Source of the DNA: Pseudonocardia petroleophila
GTDB lineage: Bacteria > Actinomycetota > Actinomycetes > Mycobacteriales > Pseudonocardiaceae
Direction: 5' to 3'
Length of the DNA stretch: 64,000 nucleotides
Assembly: GCF_014235185.1 (NCBI RefSeq)
Contig: NZ_CP060131.1
Span: 4,533,501-4,597,500 of the forward strand
The notes below the pieces were generated by a model that worked only from the letters and a program-made list of their open reading frames with translations, had not been told where the DNA came from and made no database searches. This document shows positions 24,811 through 33,411 of the stretch, piece by piece. The first letter of the stretch is position 1, and every line of letters starts with the position of its first letter. The position numbers and the translations under genes were made by a program.

Positions 24811-25752
24811 GTGCAGCACCTGCGGGTCATCTCCCCGACGGGAACCACCGACGCCGTCCGCGACCTGCTGCTCGGTGAGCCCGGGGCCACGCACGTCACG
24901 GTGCTGCCCGGGGCGGCGGTCCAGCCCGCCGGGGACGTGGTGGAGGCCGACGTCACCCGGGAGGCCGTCGACGCCGTGCTCGACGGGCTGTGCACGCTCG
25001 GGGTGGACCGCACCGGTGGCGTCACGCTGGAGGCGATCGACACCACGCTGTCCGACGCGGCCGACACCGCCGAGGAGGTGGTGCCCGGCGACCCGCAGGA
25101 CGCCGTCATCTGGGACGAGGTGGTGGCCCGCACCGGCGAGGACTCGCGGCTGTCGATCAGCTTCCAGGCGTTCCTCACCGTCGCGTGCCTGCTCGCCGCG
25201 ATCGGGGCGGTCACCAACTCGCCGGTGACGGTGGTCGGCGCGATGGTGCTCGGACCCGAGTTCGGCCCGCTGGCCGCGGTGGCGGTGGGGATCGTGCTGC
25301 GCCGCGGCGACCTCGTGCGCCGGGGGGCGCTGGCGCTCGCCGCCGGCTTCCCGCTGGCGATGGCCGTCACCGCCGCGGCGACGCTGCTGTTCGACGCGAT
25401 CGGCCTGCTCGACGCCACCACCCTCGACTCCCTGGACCAGGTCGACTTCATCTACCAGGTCGGTTGGTTCTCCTTCATCGTCGCCCTGCTCGCCGGGGCC
25501 GCCGGGATGCTGGCCCTGACCTCGGCGAAGTCGGCGTCGCTGGTGGGCGTGTTCATCTCGGTCACCACGGTGCCCGCGGCGGCGTTCGCCTCCGTCGCGC
25601 TGGTGGAGGGGCGGTTCGCCGAGGCCGCCGGGTCGGCGCTGCAGCTGCTCGTCAACATCGTCGGGATCGTCCTCGCCGCCGTGCTCGTGCTGCTGCTCTC
25701 GCGGCGGGCCCGGGGACGGCGCCACCGGTTGCGGCGGCTGTCCACGGGGTAG
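24811..25752 (+). CDS. DUF389 family membrane protein
   Basis: The first about 110 residues form a soluble alpha/beta domain (MQHLRVISPTGTTDAVRDLL). The rest holds six predicted membrane helices, with the family motif MVLGPEFGPLAAVAVG and ALTSAKSASLVGVFISVTTVPA. The length of 313 residues fits single-domain DUF389 proteins, which have no known function. It starts with GTG 6 bp after aspS and is probably co-transcribed with it; the basic RRARGRRHRLRR end should be cytoplasmic. Confidence 0.88.
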   Translation: MQHLRVISPTGTTDAVRDLLLGEPGATHVTVLPGAAVQPAGDVVEADVTREAVDAVLDGLCTLGVDRTGGVTLEAIDTTLSDAADTAEEVVPGDPQDAVIWDEVVARTGEDSRLSISFQAFLTVACLLAAIGAVTNSPVTVVGAMVLGPEFGPLAAVAVGIVLRRGDLVRRGALALAAGFPLAMAVTAAATLLFDAIGLLDATTLDSLDQVDFIYQVGWFSFIVALLAGAAGMLALTSAKSASLVGVFISVTTVPAAAFASVALVEGRFAEAAGSALQLLVNIVGIVLAAVLVLLLSRRARGRRHRLRRLSTG

Positions 25753-25763
25753 TGTCGCGGGCG

Positions 25764-26957
25764 ATGGTAAGCGACCTGGCGAGCTTCCCCAGGCCGGTGC
25801 TCCTCGCGCTGGCTGCCGCCGAACGCCTGCTCACCCGCAGGGCGGGCGCGTCGGTGGTCCTCGCCGATCCCGAGGACCTGGGCGGCAGCGACCGCTCGGT
25901 CGTGGCCCGCGCCCGGGTCGCGCGCAACCCGTTCTCGCTGCCGCGCACGCTCGTCGTCAAGCACTACCTCGCCGACCCGGAACCGGGGATGCCCGATCCC
26001 TTCCACCACGAGGTCGCGAGCTGCCAGCTGTTCACCGCCCTGCCCAGCGAGGGGCGCGCGAGCCCGGTGCTGATCGCCCACGACCCGGCCGCCCGGCTGC
26101 TCGTCCTGGAGGACCTCGGGCGCAGCTCCACGCTCGCCGACGCGCTGTTCGGTCCCGATCCCGCCGCGGCGCAGCGCTGCCTGCTGGGCTGGGCGCGCGG
26201 GCTGGGCCGGATGCAGGCGGCCACGGCCGGGCGGGAGCACGACTTCGGTGCCCTGCTGCGGCGGCTGGGGGAGCGGACCTCGCGCGACCCCGTCGTCGAC
26301 GACGCGCGCGCCGCGCTGGCCGGGGTCGCCGCGATGCTCACCGACGAGCTCGGCGTGACCGTGCCCGCCGCGGCGCACCGGGAGGCCCAGGACACCGCGC
26401 GCCTGCTCAGCGGCACCCGGTACCGGGCGTTCAGCCCCTCGGACACCTGCCCGGACAACAACCTGGTCACCAGCCGCGGCGTGCGGTTCGTCGACTTCGA
26501 GGGCGGCTGCTTCCGCGACGTCGCGCTGGACGCCGCGTACTTCCGGGTGCCCTTCCCCGGCTGCGAGGCGAGCTTCGCGCTGCCGCCCGGCATGGCCGCG
26601 ACGATGCTGGAGGCCTGGCACAACGAGATCGCCGGCGTGTGGCCCGACCTCGACGACCCCGAGCGGCTGGAGCACCGGCTGCTGGACGCGCAGCTGCTGT
26701 GGGTGTGGCTGTGCACGTGGTGGCTGCTCCCGCGCATCCGCGGCCGCGACGCGCCGCTGGGCCTCGACCCGACCCGGACGCCGCGGATCAGCACCGCGCT
26801 CGCGCACTACTGGCGGGAGATGGCGGGGGCCGCGTCCGCAGCCGGGCGGCACGCGAGCGCCGAGCTCGGGGTGGCCGTCGCCGACGTCCTGCGCGACCGG
26901 CACACCGACGGCCCGTCGACGCTGCCGGTGTACCCGGCGTTCCGGTCGGTCGCGTAG
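25764..26957 (+). CDS. Phosphotransferase-like (aminoglycoside/choline kinase fold) protein
   Basis: The 397-residue protein looks like a protein-kinase-like phosphotransferase: LPRTLVVKHY provides a candidate nucleotide-binding lysine (near 77), RLLVLEDLG resembles the hinge, and SPSDTCPDNN followed by RFVDFEGG resembles the catalytic loop and metal-binding DxD/DFE region. The substrate is unknown; nothing indicates antibiotic resistance specifically. TAGTGT (25750-25755) lies 8 nt before ATG 25764 and overlaps the DUF389 stop. A perfect 30-bp palindrome follows the gene. Confidence 0.72.
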   Translation: MVSDLASFPRPVLLALAAAERLLTRRAGASVVLADPEDLGGSDRSVVARARVARNPFSLPRTLVVKHYLADPEPGMPDPFHHEVASCQLFTALPSEGRASPVLIAHDPAARLLVLEDLGRSSTLADALFGPDPAAAQRCLLGWARGLGRMQAATAGREHDFGALLRRLGERTSRDPVVDDARAALAGVAAMLTDELGVTVPAAAHREAQDTARLLSGTRYRAFSPSDTCPDNNLVTSRGVRFVDFEGGCFRDVALDAAYFRVPFPGCEASFALPPGMAATMLEAWHNEIAGVWPDLDDPERLEHRLLDAQLLWVWLCTWWLLPRIRGRDAPLGLDPTRTPRISTALAHYWREMAGAASAAGRHASAELGVAVADVLRDRHTDGPSTLPVYPAFRSVA

Positions 26958-26972
26958 CCACGGGTGCCGCGC

Positions 26973-27002
26973 TGCGCGGCGGGCCCCGGGGCCCGCCGCG
27001 CA
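26973..27002. terminator. Perfect 30-bp palindrome, likely bidirectional terminator
   Basis: Bases 26973-27002 equal their own reverse complement; each half is TGCGCGGCGGGCCCC. The element lies between two converging genes (the kinase-like gene ending at 26957 and sugC ending at 27013). It would form a very stable stem of up to about 13 pairs in either transcript. There is no U-tract, as is common for actinobacterial terminators. Confidence 0.8.
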
Positions 27003-27012
27003 CCGCGGTGGG

Positions 27013-28254
27013 TCAGCCGGTCGACTGCCGGGCGTGCTCGACCTGCTCGACCCGGTCCTCGGCGGCGAGACGGGTCAGCTCCGCCCCCGCCTCGGCGTCC
27101 CGGGTCAGGTTGTCGCCCGTCTCCGGGTCGAAGACGTGCACCTTGCGGCTGTCGAGCCAGAACTCCGCGTCCCGGCCCTCGCGGATGCGGCTGGTCGCGT
27201 CGATCGACACGATCGCCTGGGTCCGCAGCTGGTCGGAGTCCAGCTCCCGCGACAGCTCCTTGAGCTGCTGCGTCACGTCCTCCGGCGCGTCGTAGGGGAT
27301 GTAGGCGTACTGCGAGTCGCCGAGCCACTCCGTGACGTCGACGCGCGCGGTGAACACCGACCCCAGCGGACGCTTGGAGTCCTCGACGAGCGTGGCGTCC
27401 TCGAAGTACTCGGGGCGGATGCCGACGAGCACCAGCTCCTTGCCCTCGACGGCCTTCGCGCGCCGCTCGTCGAGCTCGATCGGCCCGAACGGGGTGTCCA
27501 GGCGGTTGCCCGAGACCGTCGCGGGCAGGAAGTTCATCGGCGGTGAGCCGATGAACCCGGCCACGAACAGGTTGACGGGCTGTTCGTAGAGCTCGCGCGG
27601 CGACGCGACCTGCTGGATGAGGCCCTTGCGCAGCACGCAGACGCGGTCGCCGAGCGTCATCGCCTCGGTCTGGTCGTGGGTGACGTAGACCGTGGTGATG
27701 CCCAGGCGCCGCTGCAGCCGCGCGATCTCCGTGCGCATCTGGCCGCGGAGCTTGGCGTCGAGGTTCGACAGCGGCTCGTCGAACAGGAACGCGTCGGCGG
27801 AGCGGACGATGGCCCGGCCCATCGCGACGCGCTGGCGCTGCCCGCCCGAGAGGTTCGCGGGCTTGCGCTCCAGGTGCTCGTGCAGCTCCAGGACGTCGGC
27901 CGCCTCGGTGACCCGCTTGCGCACCTCGTCGTCCGGGGCGTTCTGCAGCCGCAGAGGGAACGCGATGTTCTCGTAGACCGACAGGTGCGGGTAGAGCGCG
28001 TAGTTCTGGAAGACCATCGACAGGTTGCGGTCGCGCGGCGCCTTGTCGTTGACGCGCGTGCCGCCGATGACCATGTCGCCGCTGGTGATGTCCTCCAGCC
28101 CGACGATCATCCGCAGCAGCGTCGACTTCCCGCAGCCCGACGGGCCGACCAGGATCATGAACTCGCCGTCGGCGATGTCCAGGCTGACGTCGTTCACGGC
28201 GGGGAAGCCGTCGCCGTACTTCTTGACGATGTTGCGCATCTCGATCGAAGCCAT
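27013..28254 (-). CDS. sugC: Sugar ABC transporter ATPase, SugC/MalK type
   Basis: The ATPase energises a carbohydrate importer. From ATG 28254 it is 413 residues: Walker A GPSGCGKST (37-45), Q-loop Gln83 in VFQNYALYPHLSV, signature LSGGQRQRVAMGR (135-147), Walker B AFLFDEPLSNLDA (155-167), and a C-terminal MalK-like TOBE domain of about 170 residues (VLVGIRPEYFEDATL). It is the last gene of the lpqY-sugA-sugB-sugC unit, starting 8 bp after sugB. The frame stays open far upstream, but the MASIEMRNIVKKYGDG start is standard. Confidence 0.93.
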   Translation of the reverse strand: MASIEMRNIVKKYGDGFPAVNDVSLDIADGEFMILVGPSGCGKSTLLRMIVGLEDITSGDMVIGGTRVNDKAPRDRNLSMVFQNYALYPHLSVYENIAFPLRLQNAPDDEVRKRVTEAADVLELHEHLERKPANLSGGQRQRVAMGRAIVRSADAFLFDEPLSNLDAKLRGQMRTEIARLQRRLGITTVYVTHDQTEAMTLGDRVCVLRKGLIQQVASPRELYEQPVNLFVAGFIGSPPMNFLPATVSGNRLDTPFGPIELDERRAKAVEGKELVLVGIRPEYFEDATLVEDSKRPLGSVFTARVDVTEWLGDSQYAYIPYDAPEDVTQQLKELSRELDSDQLRTQAIVSIDATSRIREGRDAEFWLDSRKVHVFDPETGDNLTRDAEAGAELTRLAAEDRVEQVEHARQSTG

Positions 28255-28262
28255 GACTTCTC

Positions 28263-29096
28263 CTAACCCTTGACCGCGCCGTTGGTGAGACCGGCGACGA
28301 TGCGCCGCTGGAAGAACAGGACGAGGACGATCACCGGGATCGTGACGACCACGGCGGCCGCGGCGATCGCCCCCGTGGGGTCCTCGAACTGCGACGCGCC
28401 GGAGAACAGCCCGAGCGCCGCGGGGACGGGGCGCGCCGCGCCCGTCGAGGTGAGCGAGATGCCGTAGACGAAGTCGTTCCACGCGAGGAAGAACGCGATG
28501 ATCGCCGTGGTGAACACGCCGGGCGCCGCGAGCGGCACGATGACCTTGCGGAAGGCCTGCCAGGTGGTGGCGCCGTCGACCTGCGCGGCCTGCTCCATCT
28601 CCCACGGGATCTCGCGGAAGAACGCCGACATCGTCCAGATCGAGATCGGCAGCGTCAGCGACAGGTAGGGGATGATCAGGCCGGGCCAGGTGTCGTAGAG
28701 CCCGATCTGGCGCCACAGGTTGAACAGCGGCGTGACGATCGAGATCACCGGGAAGATCGCCACGGCCAGCGCGGTGGACAGGATGATCTTCTTGCCGGGG
28801 AAGTCGAGCCGGGCGATCGCGTAGGCCGCGAACATCGCGAGCAGGCACGACAGCGCGGTGGCGATCAGGCAGATGCCGAACGAGTTGACCAGCGCGGGCA
28901 GGAACAGGTCGCTCGCGTCACCGGTGAGGATGAGCGAGTAGTTCTCCCAGGTGAAGACGGTCGGCAGGAACTGGCCGTTGGAGATGTCGGACGAGGCCTT
29001 GAACGACAGGGACACGATCCAGGCGATCGGGAACAGGGCGTAGAGGATGATCCCGATTCCGGCGACGATCCACCAGGTGCGTTCGCGTGTGGACAT
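28263..29096 (-). CDS. sugB: Sugar ABC transporter permease, SugB/MalG type
   Basis: The 277-residue permease has six predicted helices and the EAA loop EQAAQVDGATTWQAFRKVIVP (residues written in part), which docks on the ATPase, followed by ITSTGAARPVPAALGLFSG-like and C-terminal FFQRRIVAGLTNGAVKG segments typical of MalG-family subunits. It starts directly after the sugA stop at 29097, so the two are translationally linked. Confidence 0.92.
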   Translation of the reverse strand: MSTRERTWWIVAGIGIILYALFPIAWIVSLSFKASSDISNGQFLPTVFTWENYSLILTGDASDLFLPALVNSFGICLIATALSCLLAMFAAYAIARLDFPGKKIILSTALAVAIFPVISIVTPLFNLWRQIGLYDTWPGLIIPYLSLTLPISIWTMSAFFREIPWEMEQAAQVDGATTWQAFRKVIVPLAAPGVFTTAIIAFFLAWNDFVYGISLTSTGAARPVPAALGLFSGASQFEDPTGAIAAAAVVVTIPVIVLVLFFQRRIVAGLTNGAVKG

Positions 29097-30059
29097 CTAC
29101 TTCTCCCCTCGGGCCTGGGACAGGTCGACCTTGAACCCCTTGATGAACCCGAACGCGATGAGTACCACGGACAGGAAGAGCAGCACCGACACCGCCGAGC
29201 CCAGCCCGATCTCCAGCCGGGCGATCGTCTGGCGGTAGGCCAGGAACGACACCGTCTCGGTGCCGTTCGCGCCTGCGGTCATGATGAAGACGCTGTCGAA
29301 CACCCGGAACGCGTCGAGCGTGCGGAACAGCAGGGCCACCATGATCGCGGCCTTCATGTTCGGGATGGTCACCTTGCGCATGCGCTGCCACCAGGTGGCT
29401 CCGTCGACCTGTGCGGCCTCCTGCAGCACGTCGGGCACCTGGGCCAGACCCGCGAGCAGCAGCAGCGAGATGAACGGGGTGGTCTTCCAGATCTCGGCCA
29501 GGCAGATCACCAGCAGTGACGTGCCGGTCTGGCCGAACCAGTCGGTGTCGGCCGAGATGCCGGGCACCCAGGCGAACCAGCTGTTGACGAAACCCGAGGT
29601 CAGGTCGAACGCGAACTGCCAGGCGAACGCCGAGACGACCGTGATGATCGCGTAGGGCAGCAGGATCGCCGCCCGCAGGATCGGGCGCAGGCCCTTGAGC
29701 GCCTTGAGCATCACCAGCGCGAGCGCGAAGCCCAGCACCAGTTCCACGGCGACGGTGACGACCGTGATGAACGCGGTGACGCCGAACGACTGCCACCACA
29801 GGGCGTCGGTCAGGACCACCCAGTAGTTGTTCAGGCCGACGAACGAGCGATTGCCCGGGTCGGTGAGCCGGTAGGAGAACAGCGAGTCGTAGACGGCCTG
29901 GGCGATCGGGTACGCGGTGACGAGCAGCATCACGGCGAACGCCGGGCCGGCGAGCATCCAGCCCAGGCGCCGCTCCGCGCGGACCCGGTCGCTGGTGTGC
30001 GGTGGCCGTGCCGGTTCGGCCGTGGTCGACCCGGTGGACGGCGGCGCGGTGGTGGTCAC
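29097..30059 (-). CDS. sugA: Sugar ABC transporter permease, SugA/MalF type
   Basis: From GTG 30059 the protein is 320 residues with six membrane helices, beginning at LGWMLAGPAFAVMLLVTAYP. The EAA loop is EAAQVDGATWWQRMRKVTIP. A Thr/Pro-rich cytoplasmic N-terminus of about 30 residues precedes it. The GTG overlaps the lpqY stop codon, so the permease is read by coupling; the longer upstream frame is a shadow of lpqY. Confidence 0.92.
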   Translation of the reverse strand: MTTTAPPSTGSTTAEPARPPHTSDRVRAERRLGWMLAGPAFAVMLLVTAYPIAQAVYDSLFSYRLTDPGNRSFVGLNNYWVVLTDALWWQSFGVTAFITVVTVAVELVLGFALALVMLKALKGLRPILRAAILLPYAIITVVSAFAWQFAFDLTSGFVNSWFAWVPGISADTDWFGQTGTSLLVICLAEIWKTTPFISLLLLAGLAQVPDVLQEAAQVDGATWWQRMRKVTIPNMKAAIMVALLFRTLDAFRVFDSVFIMTAGANGTETVSFLAYRQTIARLEIGLGSAVSVLLFLSVVLIAFGFIKGFKVDLSQARGEK

Positions 30060-31354
30060 AGCAGTTCCTCCCCGGACAGGACGGCCTGGATGAGCTCGGC
30101 CGCCGTCGGCCCGGTGACGCCCGGGACGACCGCGGTCGGCGGGTGGTACACGCGCTGCAGGCTGCCGGAGACCTCGCTGTAGTACGCCGTCTGCGGGCGG
30201 GGCTTCGCCTGCTGCAGCGACTGCGCGATCACCGGGGCCATCGGGAACTCGGCGACGACCTCGGGGTCCTCGAACACGGCGAGGCTGGCCGCCGGGTTGC
30301 CGTTGGACACGAAGTAGTACGCCTGGTTCTCGTCCGAGGTGATGCAGCTGGTGGCCTGGTAGGCCAGGTCCGGGTACTTGCTGGACGCCCCCACGCCGAG
30401 GTTGATCCCGCCGTACGGGGGCGCGCTCGGCGTGCCCGCGTCGACCTGCGGGTAGATGGCCCATCCGTAGTCGTCGACGACGGCCCGGTCGAGCGTGCCT
30501 CCCTCGGCCGCCTCCTGCGCCCGCGGCCAGACGAACGGCCAGTTGACCATGAAACTGGCGTCACCCGCCTCGAACGACGCGACGCTCTCGTCCTCGCCCG
30601 CGGTGGTGAACGCCGGGCCCACGACACCGCTGTCGGCCACCTCCCGCATGACGTCGGTGGCGCGCTGGGAGGCCGGGGTGTCGAGCCCCAGCTGGATGTC
30701 CGCCGGGTCGTCGGCGGTCTGCGCGATCACCTGTCCGCCCGCCGACTCGATCAGGGCGTTGAGCCAGACCACGAGCGACTCCGCGCGCCGGCCCTGCGCC
30801 GCGATCTGGGTGTCCTGCTCCTGTGCCGCGGCGACGAGCTGGTCCCAGGTGACCGGCTGGGACATGTCCAGCCCCGCGGCCGCGGCGACCGACTTCTTGT
30901 ACCAGAGCAGCTGGGTGTTGGCCCAGAAGGGGATGCTGACCAGCTGCCCGTTCCAGGTGGCACCGTCGATCGCGCTCTGCACGACGCCGTCGCTGGCCTC
31001 GGCGGCGACGTCGGCCGGCACCGGGGCCAGGAAGCCGGCCTGCGCGAACTCCGGGATGTAGGGCGGGTCGAGGCTCATGATGTCGATCGAGGAGTCGCCC
31101 GCCGCGAGGCGGCGTACGAGCTGCTGGCGCTGCTCGGACGACTCGCGCGGCAGCACCGAGACGGTGATGTCGTACGCACCGTTCGCCGCCTCGGTGCAGC
31201 GGGCCGCGATCTCCTCCTGGCCACCGGAGTCGGGGTTGATGTACCAGGTCAAGGTCGGTGGGCCGGGGTCGGACACCCCGCACCCGGCCAGGCCGCACAG
31301 GGCGAGCGCGGCTACCGCCGCGGTGCCCAGGCGCCGCCGTCGTCGTTGACGCAT
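30056..31354 (-). CDS. lpqY: Sugar-binding lipoprotein, LpqY-like
   Basis: This extracytoplasmic family 1 binding protein delivers sugar to SugAB. It is 432 residues from ATG 31354, which has a clear GGAGGAG site upstream; an earlier start at 31378 lacks one. The signal peptide has lipobox LAGC (Cys25). The pattern of LPRESSEQRQQLVRRLA, ANTQLLWYKK, VNWPFVWPRA and GGINLGVG follows mycobacterial LpqY, the trehalose-binding protein of LpqY-SugABC. By that likeness the system may recycle trehalose; maltose or another disaccharide is the main alternative. Confidence 0.85.
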   Translation of the reverse strand: MRQRRRRRLGTAAVAALALCGLAGCGVSDPGPPTLTWYINPDSGGQEEIAARCTEAANGAYDITVSVLPRESSEQRQQLVRRLAAGDSSIDIMSLDPPYIPEFAQAGFLAPVPADVAAEASDGVVQSAIDGATWNGQLVSIPFWANTQLLWYKKSVAAAAGLDMSQPVTWDQLVAAAQEQDTQIAAQGRRAESLVVWLNALIESAGGQVIAQTADDPADIQLGLDTPASQRATDVMREVADSGVVGPAFTTAGEDESVASFEAGDASFMVNWPFVWPRAQEAAEGGTLDRAVVDDYGWAIYPQVDAGTPSAPPYGGINLGVGASSKYPDLAYQATSCITSDENQAYYFVSNGNPAASLAVFEDPEVVAEFPMAPVIAQSLQQAKPRPQTAYYSEVSGSLQRVYHPPTAVVPGVTGPTAAELIQAVLSGEELL

Positions 31355-31507
31355 GATGCTCCTCCGTTGGTCGACCACTGTCCGGCAGCCCGCCCGCGGG
31401 AACGGCTGCTGGGCAGCAGCCTGGTACCGGAGGGCGGGATCTGCGACTCGGAGCGGGTCACGACTTGGTGGAGAAATGTCCGGAGCCGGCGGCCCGGGGG
31501 GTCGGGC

Positions 31508-31705
31508 TCAGGCCGCGCGGCGCACCGGTTCGGTGGCCGCGGGGCCCGCGGCCGTCGCGATCGTCAGTCCGGCCTCGATGAGCCAGAGCTGCGCGCGGGT
31601 GCAGGTCGGGCAGATCCGGACGACGGTGCCGTCCGGCTCGTGCTGGCTGCTCCACGCCAGGTCGCCGGTGGTGTGCGGGAGGGCGCAGAGAGGGCAGATG
31701 TCCAT
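31508..31705 (-). CDS. Small zinc-ribbon-like protein
   Basis: A 65-residue protein with two Cys pairs, CPLC (4-7) and CPTC (32-35), spaced like a zinc ribbon, then an Ala/Thr-rich tail. I do not recognise the family. CAGGCT (31719-31714) lies 8 nt before ATG 31705, and the short region upstream toward the aminotransferase holds a 6-bp hairpin (31733-31751). The gap to lpqY (31355-31507) contains a hairpin GGCTGCT-GGGC-AGCAGCC (31404-31421) but no gene. Confidence 0.65.
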   Translation of the reverse strand: MDICPLCALPHTTGDLAWSSQHEPDGTVVRICPTCTRAQLWLIEAGLTIATAAGPAATEPVRRAA

Positions 31706-31765
31706 GCCCGCAGAGCCTGGCCGACCCGCTTTGCCGGGCTGTGAACCCGGCGCTAACACCCTGCT

Positions 31766-32914
31766 CTACAGGGAGTGCAGGAACCGGTCGATCCGCACCA
31801 GCGCCTCCTCGAGCTGCGGCAGCGCGGTGGCGTAGGAGCAGCGGATGTGGCCCTCGCCGGACGGCCCGAACACGTTGCCCGGCACCACCGCGACGCTCTC
31901 GGCGTGCAGCAGCCGCTCCGCGAAGGTCTCGGAGTCCAGGCCCGAGGACCGGATCGAGGGGAACGCGTAGAACGCGCCGCCCGGTTCCGGGCAGTCCAGC
32001 CCGATCTCGCGCAGCCCCTTGACGAACACGCGGCGGCGGCGGTCGTAGTCGGCGACCATGCCCTCGACGTCGTCGTCGGGGCCGGACAGCGCCTCCACCG
32101 CGGCGAGCTGCGAGACGTGCGGCGCGCACAGCATCGTGTACTGGTGCACCCGCACGCACAGCTCCGCGACGGGCTGCGGCGCGCAGATCCAGCCGACCCG
32201 CCAGCCCGTCATCGCGTGGGCCTTGGAGAACCCGCCGAGCAGCACGGTCCGGTCCCGGGCGAGCGCCCCCAGGCAGGTGTGCACGCCGTCGTAGGTCAGC
32301 CGGTCGTAGATCTCGTCGGAGATCAGGTAGAGGTCGTGCTCCTCGGCGAGGCGGACCAGCGCCTCCAGCGCCGCGCGCGGCTGCACCGCCCCCGTCGGGT
32401 TGGCGGGCGAGCCGATCAGGATCGCCTTGGTGCGCGGCGTGATCGCGGCCGCGACGACGTCGGCGGCGATCGCGAAGTCGTCCTCCCAGCGCGTCGGCAC
32501 CCGGACCGGGGTGCCGCCGGCGAACCCGACGCACGGCTCGTAGGCGACGTAGCAGGGCTCCGGGACGATCACCTCGTCGCCGGGGTTGAGCAGCACCCGC
32601 AGCACGAGGTCGAGGCCCTCGGAGACACCGGTGGTGATCAGGCACTCGTCGCGCGGGTCGTAGGTCGCGCCGTAGCGGCCGGCGAGGTCGTCGCAGATCA
32701 GCTCGCGCAGCCGCGGCAGGCCCGCGTTGGAGGTGTAGGTGGTGTAGCCGTGCTCGAGGGCGTAGATGCCGGCCTCGCGGATGCGCCACGGCGTCACGAA
32801 GTCGGGCTCGCCGACGCCGAGGGAGATGACGTCGTCCATCTCCGCGGCGATGTCGAAGAACCGCCGGATCCCCGACGGCGGGCAGGCGGCGATGACGGAG
32901 TTGAGCGGCCTCAC
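31766..32914 (-). CDS. PLP-dependent class I/II aminotransferase
   Basis: The 382-residue protein is a fold-type I aminotransferase: SLGVGEPDFVTP near the N-terminus, NPTG (172-175), the PLP-phenol ligands Asp200 and Tyr203 in LISDEIYDRL, and the Schiff-base lysine Lys231 in GGFSKAHAMTGWRVG. It belongs to the aspartate/aromatic aminotransferase-like group; the amino donor is unknown. GTG 32914 overlaps the stop of the Lrp regulator as GTGA, so regulator and enzyme are coupled and the enzyme is likely an Lrp target. Confidence 0.9.
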   Translation of the reverse strand: MRPLNSVIAACPPSGIRRFFDIAAEMDDVISLGVGEPDFVTPWRIREAGIYALEHGYTTYTSNAGLPRLRELICDDLAGRYGATYDPRDECLITTGVSEGLDLVLRVLLNPGDEVIVPEPCYVAYEPCVGFAGGTPVRVPTRWEDDFAIAADVVAAAITPRTKAILIGSPANPTGAVQPRAALEALVRLAEEHDLYLISDEIYDRLTYDGVHTCLGALARDRTVLLGGFSKAHAMTGWRVGWICAPQPVAELCVRVHQYTMLCAPHVSQLAAVEALSGPDDDVEGMVADYDRRRRVFVKGLREIGLDCPEPGGAFYAFPSIRSSGLDSETFAERLLHAESVAVVPGNVFGPSGEGHIRCSYATALPQLEEALVRIDRFLHSL

Positions 32915-33402
32915 GGCGTCACCGGCAGCCGGTGGTCGGCCTCGGGGGCGGCGAAGGAGTCGCCGTCGCGCTTGTAGGTCTTGAGGACGAAGTGCGTGGC
33001 CGTGGACCGGACCCGGTCGATCGTGGAGAGCTTCTGCGACACGAAGTCCGACACCGCGCGGATGCTGCGGCCGTCGACGGTGCAGCGCAGGTCCTGGCTG
33101 CCGGAGACCAGGTACACGCTGCGGACCTCGGGGAACCGGGCGATCCGCTCGGCCACGTCGTCGAAGCCGACGCCGCGGGCCGGGGCCAGCGAGACGTCGA
33201 TGAACGCGGTGACGGTCTCGGCGGTGGAGTCGCCGTCGACGGCGTCCCAGTCGACGACGGCCTTGTAGCGGCGGATCGCGCCGGACGCCTCCCACGCCGC
33301 GACCGCGGCAGAGACCTCCTCCACGGGGATGCCGGTCATGGTGGCGAGGGTGTCGTGGGAGAGCTGGGCGTCGCGCTCCAGCAGTTCGAGGATCTGGCGC
33401 AC
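32911..33402 (-). CDS. Lrp/AsnC family transcriptional regulator
   Basis: The 163-residue protein has a winged helix (ILELLERDAQLSHDTLATMTGIPVEEVSAAVAAWE, described only by position 4-38) and a C-terminal RAM/ACT ligand-binding domain (VRSVYLVSGSQDL). Lrp proteins sense amino acids and control their metabolism. The GTG start lies 6 nt after TAGTGT (33414-33409), a -10 hexamer that contains the stop codon of the upstream aminotransferase; the mRNA would be leaderless. Confidence 0.92.
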   Translation of the reverse strand: MRQILELLERDAQLSHDTLATMTGIPVEEVSAAVAAWEASGAIRRYKAVVDWDAVDGDSTAETVTAFIDVSLAPARGVGFDDVAERIARFPEVRSVYLVSGSQDLRCTVDGRSIRAVSDFVSQKLSTIDRVRSTATHFVLKTYKRDGDSFAAPEADHRLPVTP

Positions 33403-33411
33403 GGTCGGACA

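Noticed and set aside
31404..31421. GGCTGCT-GGGC-AGCAGCC hairpin between lpqY and the zinc-ribbon gene, as a riboswitch or small RNA
   Set aside because: A simple 7-bp hairpin with no conserved loop; at most a weak terminator.
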